From Litoreibacter halocynthiae (GTDB lineage Bacteria; Pseudomonadota; Alphaproteobacteria; Rhodobacterales; Rhodobacteraceae), in the NCBI RefSeq assembly GCF_004365635.1, contig NZ_SOBH01000001.1:1178001-1242000 (forward strand): a DNA stretch of 64,000 bases, in the 5' to 3' direction. Under the pieces are notes generated by a model that was not told the DNA's origin, did no database searches, and saw only the letters and a list, made by a program, of their open reading frames with translations. Both the position numbers and the translations under genes were made by a program. Of the stretch, positions 20,539 to 29,105 are shown in pieces. How positions within the stretch are numbered: position 1 is the first letter of the stretch; each line of letters begins with the position of its first letter.

Positions 20539-21119
20539 CTTTCGAGTTCAGCGTCCCAATACAGGAAATCTATCCAGCTTTCGTGCAAATGGTTCGGCGG
20601 GAATTTACGCCCGACATTCAACAACTGCCCTGCGCTCGGTCGCCCTGGTGGTTTGCGCAAGGACATGCCGGAGCGGTGCAACCATTGTGACCCTTTGCGC
20701 AGATTGCATTTGGAGCAAGCCGCCACCACGTTTTCCCACGATGTGATCCCGCCATGGGCACGCGGCACGACGTGATCGAAGGTCAAATCCCCCCGCGCAC
20801 CGCAATACTGGCAGCAAAATTCGTCACGTAGAAACAGATTGAACCGCGTGAAAGCCACCTTCTTTTGTGGCTTCACATAATCCTTCAACACCACCACGCT
20901 GGGGATGCGTATTTCCATCGAGGGGGAGCGGACAACATCGTCATACTCGCTCAGAATCGTGACGCGATCCAAAAACGCAGCCTTCACCGCCTCCTGCCAT
21001 GTCCATAAAGACAATGGAAGGTAGGACAAGGGCCGGTAGTCTGCGTTAAGCACCAGTGCCGGATTGTGCTTCAAACACCCCGGTTCATGTACAAAATCAT
21101 GCCTGAAGTCGCCGTCCAT
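20535..21119 (-). CDS. HNH endonuclease-family protein
   Basis: A 194-residue protein with an HNH domain: C103-x2-C106, the D115-H116 pair in LTFDHVVPR, N130 and C135-x2-C138, i.e. two zinc CxxC pairs around the catalytic core. The N-terminal half (ALVLNADYRPLSYLPLSLWTW) is the conserved region seen in stand-alone HNH proteins across alphaproteobacteria, whose biological role is unclear. The ATG at 21119 has AGGAGA 10 bases upstream and removes an unconserved 43-residue extension. The 5' leader holds a GCGGGG/CCCCGC hairpin. Confidence 0.85.
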   Translation of the reverse strand: MDGDFRHDFVHEPGCLKHNPALVLNADYRPLSYLPLSLWTWQEAVKAAFLDRVTILSEYDDVVRSPSMEIRIPSVVVLKDYVKPQKKVAFTRFNLFLRDEFCCQYCGARGDLTFDHVVPRAHGGITSWENVVAACSKCNLRKGSQWLHRSGMSLRKPPGRPSAGQLLNVGRKFPPNHLHESWIDFLYWDAELES

Positions 21120-21347
21120 AGAGAAGAGGTCTCCTGCTCTGTAGTGCCGTTGCGAACACCAGAGCGGGGAGCCCCGCCCCAGTCTTGAAAAACTATATAT
21201 CGTTATTCTCACCTGACAAGCCCCGCCATATGGCGGGTCACGGCGCAAGCAAGGCCTCCTTGAGTGACAGACATGTGACGATTCTGCACAGCGGATCAGG
21301 CAGCCAGACTCGCTAAGTTCAAATCACGCATCGACAGGGAACACAAA

Positions 21348-21863
21348 ATGCCATCTATTTCGACGCCACCCCTACCCGAAGACGCGCTGTTGCGCCGCTA
21401 TGAAAACGGCGTGGGTCATTATACTGATTGCTTTGTGGTCACCGTCCCCGAGACCGTCGAGCTTTCGCACTTCATCGACGCGTTCTACACAGCCCCATTG
21501 TTTCGCACCGAACGTGTCATCCTGAAATACGCCGCCAAAAGCCCGTCAACGGACAAGGATGCTGCCGACATCGCATGTGGCCGGACCGAGGCATTTGCCG
21601 CCTGGACTGTAGAAGCACGCACTGGAAACCAACTGCTGATGTGCGATATGGCTTCCAAGACAAGGTCGTGGTTCATGGTCGACCAAATACGAGACGGCAC
21701 GTGCCTTTACTTCGGCTCCGCCGTCACAGCCGACAAGAAAACAGGAAGGTTAGGTTTCCTGTTCAATGCCTTGCTTCCACTTCATAAACTATACGCCAGA
21801 GCCTTGTTGAAAGGCGCCGTCAATCGCCTCAGCCAAGGTCTAGCCCAAGCTGCTGCCCGATAA
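21348..21863 (+). CDS. Conserved hypothetical protein
   Basis: A 171-residue soluble protein I do not recognise with confidence. It opens DALLRRYENGVGHYTDCFVV, has a middle ILKYAAKSPSTDKDAADIA and a later TWTVE/LYFGSAV alternation of beta strands, ending in a helix (LHKLYARALLKGAVNRLSQG). The pattern is compatible with a DUF2867/START-like helix-grip fold, but that is a guess. AGGGA precedes the ATG. It overlaps the convergent esterase gene by 35 bases. Confidence 0.6.
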   Translation: MPSISTPPLPEDALLRRYENGVGHYTDCFVVTVPETVELSHFIDAFYTAPLFRTERVILKYAAKSPSTDKDAADIACGRTEAFAAWTVEARTGNQLLMCDMASKTRSWFMVDQIRDGTCLYFGSAVTADKKTGRLGFLFNALLPLHKLYARALLKGAVNRLSQGLAQAAAR

Positions 21864-22500
21864 ACGATAGCGCCACGCCAAGGCCGTCTGGTGCGATGCC
21901 GTGACCGGTGCCTTTCATGACATGACCATAAACGGGAAACCCAGCCTCTTGCAGCGCGTCGCCCGCTTCAGGCATGGAGATGGGCGGCACGACGTCATCC
22001 TGATCGCCGTGGATCAAGATCACCGGCGGTTTGGATTTCGCCTCATCGGCCAATAATTCGGGACGCAACAGGCGACCAGAGAACGCGACCACGCCCGCAA
22101 ACTGGTCCTCACGACGTGGTGCGATATGCAGGGCCATCATGGTCCCTTGCGAGAACCCGACCAGAATGGTCTCTGCCTCTGACACGCCCTCTTCTTGCAT
22201 GGTCGCGTCGATATAGGCGCTCAAGTCTTCGACCGCTTGCATCATGCCACGCTCGGATTCCTCCTCGGAGGAGCCGTCAATCCATGGAATCGGGAACCAT
22301 TGAAAGCCCATCGGGTTGCCTGTGCATTGCTCCGGCGCGTTCGGGGCCACGAAAACGGTATCCGGCAGATGCTCCGACAACGGGTCCGCAAGACCCAACA
22401 AATCGGCACCATCCGCGCCATATCCGTGGAGAAAGATCACCAGCGAGCTGTCCTCGCCCGATTTCGATGCCTTGCGGCTGCTTTCCAAAACCCGTTTCAT
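21829..22500 (-). CDS. Alpha/beta hydrolase, phospholipase/carboxylesterase family
   Basis: A 223-residue hydrolase of the carboxylesterase/phospholipase (YpfH/acyl-protein thioesterase-like) type. The oxyanion region is VIFLHGYGADGADLLGL, the nucleophile elbow GFSQGTM holds the serine, the aspartate is in HGDQDDVVP and the histidine in GTGHGIAPDG. The ATG at 22500 overlaps the stop of the DNA glycosylase gene (ATGA), and a GAAGGGATCAC Shine-Dalgarno precedes it. Natural ester unknown. Confidence 0.87.
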   Translation of the reverse strand: MKRVLESSRKASKSGEDSSLVIFLHGYGADGADLLGLADPLSEHLPDTVFVAPNAPEQCTGNPMGFQWFPIPWIDGSSEEESERGMMQAVEDLSAYIDATMQEEGVSEAETILVGFSQGTMMALHIAPRREDQFAGVVAFSGRLLRPELLADEAKSKPPVILIHGDQDDVVPPISMPEAGDALQEAGFPVYGHVMKGTGHGIAPDGLGVALSFIGQQLGLDLG

Positions 22501-23120
22501 GTGATCCCTTCTCGATCTTTTGCCACCCTGTAATAGGCCCACAAGATGCGCGCGGCAACGCTTTGCCATGGTGACCAGTCCAACGCCATCTGGCGCATCT
22601 CTTTTTCTTTGGGCCGATCGGGCAATTCAAACAAGATGCGCGCCGCCTCTTGCAAGGCCAAATCGCCCGACGCGAACACATCCGCATGGCCCAGCGAGAA
22701 CATGGCGTATATCTCTGCGGTCCAAGAACCGATGCCCGGCACAGCCGTCAATGTTTGAATGACTTCCGACGTGCTTTTGTCGCGCAAATCATTGAAATCA
22801 ATGCCGGAAGTGGCAAGCGCATGGGCGTATCGTATTTTCTGCCGTGATAGACCACAGGCCCGAAGCTCATCCTCACTCGCGGCTGCGACCGCGCGCTCGT
22901 CAACCAAACCTGCATCACGCAACCGCCCGTTAATGGCCGCCGCAGAGGCAATCGAGACCTGCTGCCCCATTATCGCGGACAACAGTTCTGAAAATCCCTC
23001 CGGCTTCAGCCTTAAGGGCAGCTTCCCTACCAGCGTCAAAGCCTGCGCAAACCGTGGCTCGCGCGCGGCCAGCCATGCTGCCCCTTCGGCGACGCAAGGA
23101 TCACCCTTGATAATGCGCAT
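22497..23120 (-). CDS. DNA-3-methyladenine glycosylase (AlkA family)
   Basis: A 207-residue HhH-GPD glycosylase that removes alkylated purines. It has IMGQQVSIASAAAI in the N-terminal helical domain, the helix-hairpin-helix LTAVPGIGSWTAEIYAMF, and the catalytic aspartate in VFASGDLALQEA. The ATG at 23120 lies within the end of cobK (20-base overlap) and is preferred over the frame's first codon because family similarity (IIKGDPCVAEGAAWL) begins there. It lacks the Ada-type N-terminal domain. Confidence 0.88.
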   Translation of the reverse strand: MRIIKGDPCVAEGAAWLAAREPRFAQALTLVGKLPLRLKPEGFSELLSAIMGQQVSIASAAAINGRLRDAGLVDERAVAAASEDELRACGLSRQKIRYAHALATSGIDFNDLRDKSTSEVIQTLTAVPGIGSWTAEIYAMFSLGHADVFASGDLALQEAARILFELPDRPKEKEMRQMALDWSPWQSVAARILWAYYRVAKDREGIT

Positions 23121-23838
23121 TGAGCCACTCCAAAGCCGCGTCCACGCTCGTGACAATCGGGCCGTCCGGCGGCGTTGTCCGGTTGATCATCAGCACGGGC
23201 AACCCAATCTGGCGCGCCGCGTCCAGCTTGGAGCGCGACATCACCCCGCCAGCGTTCTTGACCACTAACCAGTCAATTTTCAGGTTGGTGAACAACTGCA
23301 CCTCGTCTTCGATGGAAAACGGTGGCCGCCCGACCAGAAACTCCCCGTTCTCGAACGGGAACGGTCCTTCGGGCGGATCAATCTGGCGGCATATCAACGT
23401 GCAAGACGACAAGCCGGCGAACTGTTCCAAGGTCTGCCGGCCCGTTGCCAGAAACACCTTTGATCCGGCTTGGATCACGCTTTCCGCCTGCGCGGGATGG
23501 TCGATAAAGGTCCAGTTGTCGCCGTCAGCCGGCACCCAAGGATCACGCCGCAATTGCAGATGCTCAAGCCCAACTTCCGCGCAAACACGTGCCGTGCGGT
23601 CGGTGATTTGAACGGCGAACGGGTGGGTTGCATCAATGACCAGATCAACGGGATGCGCTGCCAGCCAGTCGCGAAAGCCCTGTTCACCACCAAATCCGCC
23701 AATCCGTGTCTCGCATCCCAGATCGCGCGGCGCACGAGTCGCCCCGACCAATGACGCGGTAACCTGATGGCCCCGTTCTACCAACGCGTGCGCCAAATCC
23801 CGCGCCTCGCTGGTTCCGGCCAGAAGTAGGATTCTCAT
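23101..23838 (-). CDS. cobK: Precorrin-6A reductase (CobK/CbiJ)
   Basis: A 245-residue NADPH-dependent reductase of corrin ring synthesis. It begins with the nucleotide loop RILLLAGTSEARDLA, followed by VIDATHPFAVQIT, a family signature. The ATG overlaps the cbiD stop (ATGA). Encoded beside cbiD, and divergent from cobA-cobB, so cobalamin genes cluster here even though the full pathway is not in the window. Confidence 0.93.
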   Translation of the reverse strand: MRILLLAGTSEARDLAHALVERGHQVTASLVGATRAPRDLGCETRIGGFGGEQGFRDWLAAHPVDLVIDATHPFAVQITDRTARVCAEVGLEHLQLRRDPWVPADGDNWTFIDHPAQAESVIQAGSKVFLATGRQTLEQFAGLSSCTLICRQIDPPEGPFPFENGEFLVGRPPFSIEDEVQLFTNLKIDWLVVKNAGGVMSRSKLDAARQIGLPVLMINRTTPPDGPIVTSVDAALEWLNAHYQG

Positions 23839-24878
23839 AGACCTGCCGTCGCCAACACCGTGCCAGCACGATCAATGATCACAATGCTTGGCTGCACGGG
23901 GGCGTCCTTCAATATCAGTTTCACTTGATGCAATGCCTCTTGCGCAACGCGGCTGGCCAATTCGGGTGCGATAGTAACAGCTTCCAGCGCCGTATTCGAA
24001 GATGAAATATCTTCTTCAACCCATTCATTCAAAGTCATAAAATCGACTTGCGACCTCTTGGAATGCAGGTCGCGCGCGCCTTGTGCAAGCTTGGTGATTT
24101 TGCCGATACCGCCACCGATGGTGATCCGCTCGATAGGATGGCGGGACAGGTATTTCAGCAATCCGCCTGCAAAATCGCCCATGTCCAGCATCGCGTGATC
24201 CGGCAAGCCCAGCATGTCTTGCACAACCCGCTCCGAGGTCGAGCCGGTGCAACCAGCTACGTGGGTTAAGCCCACTGCACGTGCAACGTCGATGCCACGG
24301 TGGATCGACGCGATCCATGCGGAGCACGAGAACGGCCTGACCACCCCCGTGGTTCCCAATATCGACAAGCCGCCCTCTATGCCCAAACGGGGGTTCCATG
24401 TCTTCTTGGCAATCTCTGCCCCGTTCACCACCGAAACGGTGATTTCCACATCCGGCATCTGTCCGAAATCGCTGGCCATCTCGGCGACAACCTCGTCCAT
24501 CATGGCACGCGGCACAGGGTTAATCGCTGGCTCACCCACGCCGATCGGCAAACCCGGCTTGGTGACAATCCCGACGCCCTCTCCTGCGCGAAACGTCACG
24601 CCACCCGACGAGGCCGAAACCCGTGCTTTGATTATCGCGCCGTGGGTTACATCAGGATCGTCGCCTGCGTCTTTCTCGATGCCAACCTCGACCCAGCCAT
24701 CGCCCTGAACCACCGAAGCCAACGCGAAGACAGGTGTTTCCCCTTTGGGCAAGGTTATGGTCACGTCAGGTGGCACCGTGCCGCCCCACAATATTTGCAG
24801 CCCTGCCTTGGTGGCAGCCGTGGCGCACGCGCCCGTGGTCCAGCCTCGGCGCAATTTGGGAAGGGTGTCGTCACTCAT
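23835..24878 (-). CDS. cbiD: Cobalt-precorrin-5B C1-methyltransferase
   Basis: A 347-residue CbiD-type protein beginning RRGWTTGACATAATKA, the family hallmark. CbiD methylates C1 of the corrin ring; it is typical of the cobalt-early route but replaces CobF in many alphaproteobacteria. The ATG at 24878 is preferred, since similarity starts right after it and AAGG lies 9 bases upstream. It is coupled to cobK by ATGA and divergent from cobA across a 97-base gap. Confidence 0.93.
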   Translation of the reverse strand: MSDDTLPKLRRGWTTGACATAATKAGLQILWGGTVPPDVTITLPKGETPVFALASVVQGDGWVEVGIEKDAGDDPDVTHGAIIKARVSASSGGVTFRAGEGVGIVTKPGLPIGVGEPAINPVPRAMMDEVVAEMASDFGQMPDVEITVSVVNGAEIAKKTWNPRLGIEGGLSILGTTGVVRPFSCSAWIASIHRGIDVARAVGLTHVAGCTGSTSERVVQDMLGLPDHAMLDMGDFAGGLLKYLSRHPIERITIGGGIGKITKLAQGARDLHSKRSQVDFMTLNEWVEEDISSSNTALEAVTIAPELASRVAQEALHQVKLILKDAPVQPSIVIIDRAGTVLATAGL

Positions 24879-24975
24879 GCGCGCGACCTTAGCGTCACGT
24901 CCCCGCGCCGCCAATGGCGATTGCGGCGTCGCTCTTTCGCTTTTGCACGGGCGGGTTACGGGTCATAAAGGCTCC

Positions 24976-25827
24976 ATGAGCGACTCGATGCCCCTTCCCC
25001 AAGGCCAATGGCCTGTTTTGCAGCCCGGCTGGGTCTGGCTGTGCGGTGCAGGTCCCGGCGATCCCGGCCTGCTAACCTTGCACGCACTCAACGCGCTGCG
25101 GCAGGCGGATGTGGTGATTTATGATGCACTGGTGCAGGAGGCGATCCTAGACTGGGCCCCTCAGGCCGAACATATTTACGCAGGCAAACGCGGCGGCAAG
25201 CCTTCGGCCAAGCAGCGCGACATTTCTCTGCGGCTGGTCGATCTGGCGAGTGAGGGAAAACGTGTGTTGCGGCTGAAAGGCGGCGATCCGTTCGTGTTCG
25301 GGCGTGGTGGCGAAGAGGCCCAAACCCTCGTTCAACACGGCGTCCCTATCCGGATCATCCCCGGCATCAGCGCCGGCATCGGCGGGCTGGCCTATGCGGG
25401 CATCCCTGTCACCCACCGCGACGTGAACCAGTCAGTAACATTTGTGACGGGCCACGACCAGTCGGGCAATGCCACGGGCAGTCTTGACTGGCAGGCGATC
25501 TCCAAAGGGTCGCAGGTCATCGTGATCTACATGGGCATGAAGCATATCGCCCACATCACCGCACAACTGCTTGCCGCAGGCCGCCCCGCCACCGAACCGG
25601 TTGCGATTGTCACCACCGCAACGACCGAGCATCAACAGGTGCTGGAAACCACCCTTGGCACCTGCGTTGCCGATATCGAAGCCTCCGGTGCCGAGCCACC
25701 GGCAATTATCTGCGTCGGGCGCGCTGTCGCCATGCGGCAGGTGCTGGACTGGCAAGGACAGATTGCAGGCGAGGCCCCGCGCAATCTGGACCCCTTGGGC
25801 CGAGGCCGTCCGGCAGAAAGCGCATGA
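24976..25827 (+). CDS. cobA: Uroporphyrinogen-III C-methyltransferase
   Basis: A 283-residue SAM-dependent methyltransferase that makes precorrin-2 from uroporphyrinogen III, the branch point to cobalamin and siroheme. Motifs: VWLCGAGPGDPGLLTL, VLRLKGGDPFVFGRGGEEA, PGISAGIGGLAYAGIPVTHR and VIYMGM. It is the single-domain CobA form, without the CysG dehydrogenase/ferrochelatase part. The ATG at 24976 follows AAAGG; a longer frame from 24745 would read back over cbiD. It overlaps cobB by ATGA. Confidence 0.95.
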   Translation: MSDSMPLPQGQWPVLQPGWVWLCGAGPGDPGLLTLHALNALRQADVVIYDALVQEAILDWAPQAEHIYAGKRGGKPSAKQRDISLRLVDLASEGKRVLRLKGGDPFVFGRGGEEAQTLVQHGVPIRIIPGISAGIGGLAYAGIPVTHRDVNQSVTFVTGHDQSGNATGSLDWQAISKGSQVIVIYMGMKHIAHITAQLLAAGRPATEPVAIVTTATTEHQQVLETTLGTCVADIEASGAEPPAIICVGRAVAMRQVLDWQGQIAGEAPRNLDPLGRGRPAESA

Positions 25828-27107
25828 CCCCGGGCCACGGGCTGTTGATCGCCGCCCCCGCTTCCGGCACGGGCAAAACCACCGTGACACTGGGGCTGCT
25901 GCGTGCCTTATCGCGGCGGGGAACCGTACGTGGCGCGAAATCCGGCCCTGACTATATTGATCCACGCTTTCATGAGGCCGCATGCGGGCAGCCCTGTGTC
26001 AATCTGGATGCGTGGGCCATGCAGCCCGACCGCATCCGCAAGTTGGCGCAAGGTCTTGGCAATGATTTTCTGGTCGTCGAAGGTGCCATGGGTTTGTTTG
26101 ACGGCGCTATGCCCGACGGCAAGGGCTCCGCCGCAGATGTTGCTGAAATCCTTGGAATTCCGGTTGTTCTGGTGATTGACGGCTCCGGCATGGGGCAAAG
26201 TGCGGCGGCAATTGCCGAAGGCTTTGCGCGACACCGTCCCAGCGTCACTGTTGCGGGCGTTATCCTCAACAAGGTTGCCAGTCCGCGCCATGAGGTCATG
26301 CTTCGTCGTCATTTCCCCGACCATCTGCCTGTTTTGGGCGCGCTGCCACGCCGCGCTGATCTTGCCCATCCGTCCAGACATTTGGGGTTAGTGCAGGCGT
26401 CCGAGCGGCCGGACCTCGACCAATGGTTGGACGACGTCGCAGACTTGGTAGAGGCGCATGTTGATTTGGACGCCCTCCCTTCAAATGCCGCCACCAGAAC
26501 CAAGCTTCATCCCGCCCGAGCTTTGCCCTATGCCCGCATCGCCGTAGCGCAGGACGAGGCCTTCGCTTTTGCCTATCCCCACATGCTGGAGGACTGGAAA
26601 ACCGCCGGATCCACGATCCACACCTTCTCGCCGCTCAAGAACGAGGCCGTACCTGCATGCGATTTTGTTTTTCTACCCGGCGGGTATCCAGAGCTGCATG
26701 CGGAACGTCTTGCAAGTAATTCAAATTTTATGAACAGCTTGAGAAATGCATCACAAACGGCTGATATGTATGGTGAATGTGGTGGTTACATGATATTGGG
26801 CGAAACCCTGACTGACGCCGAAGGTACCGTGCACAAGATGGCTGGACTCCTCGCGTTGCAAACCAGCTTTGCCGAACGAAAGCTGCATCTGGGTTATCGG
26901 AACTTAAACGCTGGCGACGGCCCAATGGCCGGACATTTCAAAGGCCATGAATTTCACTACGCAACGACGCTGAAAGCCCAAGGTGCGCCGTTGTTCCATG
27001 CCACGGACGCCGAGGGGACTGTCCTCGCACCGATGGGCCTGCGTCAGGGGCGGGTCTGCGGCTCTTTTGCGCATGTCATCGACCGTCTGGACACCCCCCT
27101 AAACTAG
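25824..27107 (+). CDS. cobB: Cobyrinic/hydrogenobyrinic acid a,c-diamide synthase
   Basis: A 427-residue glutamine-dependent amidotransferase that amidates the a and c carboxylates of the corrin ring. The N-terminal P-loop is LIAAPASGTGKTTVTLG. The C-terminal class-I glutaminase-like domain has FLPGGYPELH and the nucleophile cysteine in MYGECGGYMILG, with a late FKGHEFHY histidine. Translation is coupled to cobA. Confidence 0.95.
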   Translation: MTPGHGLLIAAPASGTGKTTVTLGLLRALSRRGTVRGAKSGPDYIDPRFHEAACGQPCVNLDAWAMQPDRIRKLAQGLGNDFLVVEGAMGLFDGAMPDGKGSAADVAEILGIPVVLVIDGSGMGQSAAAIAEGFARHRPSVTVAGVILNKVASPRHEVMLRRHFPDHLPVLGALPRRADLAHPSRHLGLVQASERPDLDQWLDDVADLVEAHVDLDALPSNAATRTKLHPARALPYARIAVAQDEAFAFAYPHMLEDWKTAGSTIHTFSPLKNEAVPACDFVFLPGGYPELHAERLASNSNFMNSLRNASQTADMYGECGGYMILGETLTDAEGTVHKMAGLLALQTSFAERKLHLGYRNLNAGDGPMAGHFKGHEFHYATTLKAQGAPLFHATDAEGTVLAPMGLRQGRVCGSFAHVIDRLDTPLN

Positions 27108-27123
27108 GCGTAGCGATAAGCGC

Positions 27124-28356
27124 ATGACCGACGTAACCAACGCCCCCGCACGCTCCGACCCCCGCACCCGCCGCAATGTGGCGGTTCTTGTCGGTGCTCA
27201 GGCCATTCTTGGCAGTCAGATGCCAATGCTGTTCGTAGTGGGCGGCCTTGTCGGCAATACGCTGACGCCAAACCCCTGCCTCGCGACGCTACCGATTTCG
27301 ATGATCGTCTTCGGCTCGATGACCACAGCGCCGTGGATTAGCCCCCTGATGCAACGCCAAGGCCGTCGCAACGGCTTTATCATTGGTGCACTTGCGGGTG
27401 CTTTGGGCGCCGCAATCGCGGGCTACGGCCTTTACATCGGCTCTTTCCTGATGCTGCTTTTAGGCAGCTATGTCAGCGGTATCTACATGTCCGCACAAGG
27501 TTTTTACCGCTTCGCCGCTGCCGATGGCGCGTCCGAGCAGTTCCGGCCCAAGGCGATCTCCTATGTGATGGCGGGCGGATTGATGTCGGCGATCATCGGT
27601 CCGCAACTGAACAAATTGATGTTCGACTTCAGCGTTATACCCTTCCTCGGCAGCTACGTTGCGATCGTGGTGCTGAACCTCGTCGGGTTGTTCCTGTTCT
27701 TCCTGCTGGACCTGCCCAACGCCGCCGCCCTGGCGGCTGCCAAAACCAACGACGCCGTGCGCTCCAAGCTAGAGCTGCTCAAGACCCCGCGCGTCGCCGT
27801 GGCGATCATCTGCGGCATGGTTTCCTACGCGTTGATGAACCTCGTGATGACCTCCACGCCGTTGGCGGTCATGGGTTGCGGTTTTGAGGCGGACAGCGCC
27901 AATGACATCGTCTCAGCCCACGTGCTGGCGATGTTCGTGCCGTCCTTCTTCACGGGCCACCTGATCAACCGCTTCGGGGTCGAGAAGATCGTCGCCACCG
28001 GCCTTGTGATCCTCGGCCTTGCGGGGGTCGTTGCGCTTACCGGCGTGACGCTCGCCAACTTCTTCATCGCCCTCATCCTGCTGGGCCTAGGCTGGAATTT
28101 CGGCTTCATCGGCGCGACCACGATGCTGGCCTCGGCGCACACCGTCTCCGAGCGCGGCGTTGTGCAGGGCCTTAACGACTCAATCGTGTTCGGCTGTGTC
28201 ACACTCGCGTCATTGGCGTCGGGCGGGTTGATGAACTGCTCCGGCGGCTCGGCGGTCGAGGGATGGAACGCGGTTAACATTGCCATGATCCCGTTTCTGA
28301 CCTTGGCAGGCGGCGCGCTGATCTGGCTGTCGCTGCGCCCGAAGCAGTCGGTCTAG
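27124..28356 (+). CDS. Major facilitator superfamily transporter
   Basis: A 410-residue membrane protein with about twelve hydrophobic segments in two halves (first half to about residue 190, loop with LELLKTPRVAVAI near 220). After TM2 is MQRQGRRNGF, equivalent to the basic MFS loop 2-3 motif. Substrate cannot be read from sequence. It lies 16 bases after cobB on the same strand, so a link to cobalt or corrinoid transport is possible but unproven. Its stop overlaps the convergent squalene-synthase-like gene by 4 bases. Confidence 0.83.
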   Translation: MTDVTNAPARSDPRTRRNVAVLVGAQAILGSQMPMLFVVGGLVGNTLTPNPCLATLPISMIVFGSMTTAPWISPLMQRQGRRNGFIIGALAGALGAAIAGYGLYIGSFLMLLLGSYVSGIYMSAQGFYRFAAADGASEQFRPKAISYVMAGGLMSAIIGPQLNKLMFDFSVIPFLGSYVAIVVLNLVGLFLFFLLDLPNAAALAAAKTNDAVRSKLELLKTPRVAVAIICGMVSYALMNLVMTSTPLAVMGCGFEADSANDIVSAHVLAMFVPSFFTGHLINRFGVEKIVATGLVILGLAGVVALTGVTLANFFIALILLGLGWNFGFIGATTMLASAHTVSERGVVQGLNDSIVFGCVTLASLASGGLMNCSGGSAVEGWNAVNIAMIPFLTLAGGALIWLSLRPKQSV

Positions 28357-29105
28357 CTGAGCAGCAATCGCCAGCGCTTGCCAAACTCGCTGAGACCCAA
28401 CGCCCCCTCCGCCACACGGGTGGGGTTCTTGATGCCCTGCTGCAAAAGCGCCCGTGTCTGCCAACCTTCAGTGATGACTGACGCGGCGTCCTTGCCCAGA
28501 CGGCGCTTGAGCGTGGTGGCTTTCGGCATGTCGCTCAACACGGTTTTGCACAACGCCCTGACGCCCTCTGGAGTCCCGTCAACCAGCGGCCTGCGGCCCC
28601 GCGCCTCCAACTCTGGCGCGGCTTGCAGGAAGCGGGCCAGTCCCGCCGCGCAGCCATAGGCGATCACATCAGCCTTCGCGTCCTCCGGAGCTCCAAGCGC
28701 TAAGGCCCCGACCCACATCAATAATCCGGCGGTGTTGTCCAGATAGGCCAGCAAAGCCGCCTCGTCGTCGAAACCGTCCTTGTAGATATCCCAGCGGCGG
28801 GCTTGCACCAACTGGTCCAACAGCGCTGCCTCCCTTGCGCCAATGGCAGTGCCTAGCGCTGTGGTGACCTCATGGGCACGTATAGGCTTGCCCTCCGCGA
28901 TTTCCTCCAGCGCATCGCGCCACCATTGCAGGCGCATTTCGGCAATCATCGGCTCTTGGGTCACCCATGGCGCGCGGCTCACTTCGACATTCATCGCATA
29001 GAGCGGCCAGAGCACCTTTTGCGCAGTTTCCGTACCCAGCTGGGCTGCGGAAAACCGTTCAGGATCAGCACGTTCCACCAAGGAGCGGCACGCCTCAAGA
29101 GACAT
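28353..29105 (-). CDS. Squalene/phytoene synthase-family protein, probably non-catalytic
   Basis: A 250-residue all-helical protein of the trans-isoprenyl diphosphate synthase fold: LWPLYAMNVEVSRAPWV and MIAEMRLQWWRDALEEI are the recognisable helices. The aspartate-rich DxxxD motifs that bind Mg-diphosphate in squalene and phytoene synthases are not visible where expected, which resembles the NDUFAF6 branch implicated in complex I assembly in eukaryotes. The ATG at 29105 lies inside the cimA end (11-base overlap). It is last in cysS-cimA-this gene. No carotenoid genes are nearby. Confidence 0.7.
   Translation of the reverse strand: MSLEACRSLVERADPERFSAAQLGTETAQKVLWPLYAMNVEVSRAPWVTQEPMIAEMRLQWWRDALEEIAEGKPIRAHEVTTALGTAIGAREAALLDQLVQARRWDIYKDGFDDEAALLAYLDNTAGLLMWVGALALGAPEDAKADVIAYGCAAGLARFLQAAPELEARGRRPLVDGTPEGVRALCKTVLSDMPKATTLKRRLGKDAASVITEGWQTRALLQQGIKNPTRVAEGALGLSEFGKRWRLLLS

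Noticed and set aside
24879-24975. Cobalamin riboswitch between cbiD and cobA, or before the corrinoid block at 8186-8450
   Set aside because: I could not find the conserved B12-box-like core in either place, and 97 bases is too short for the element.
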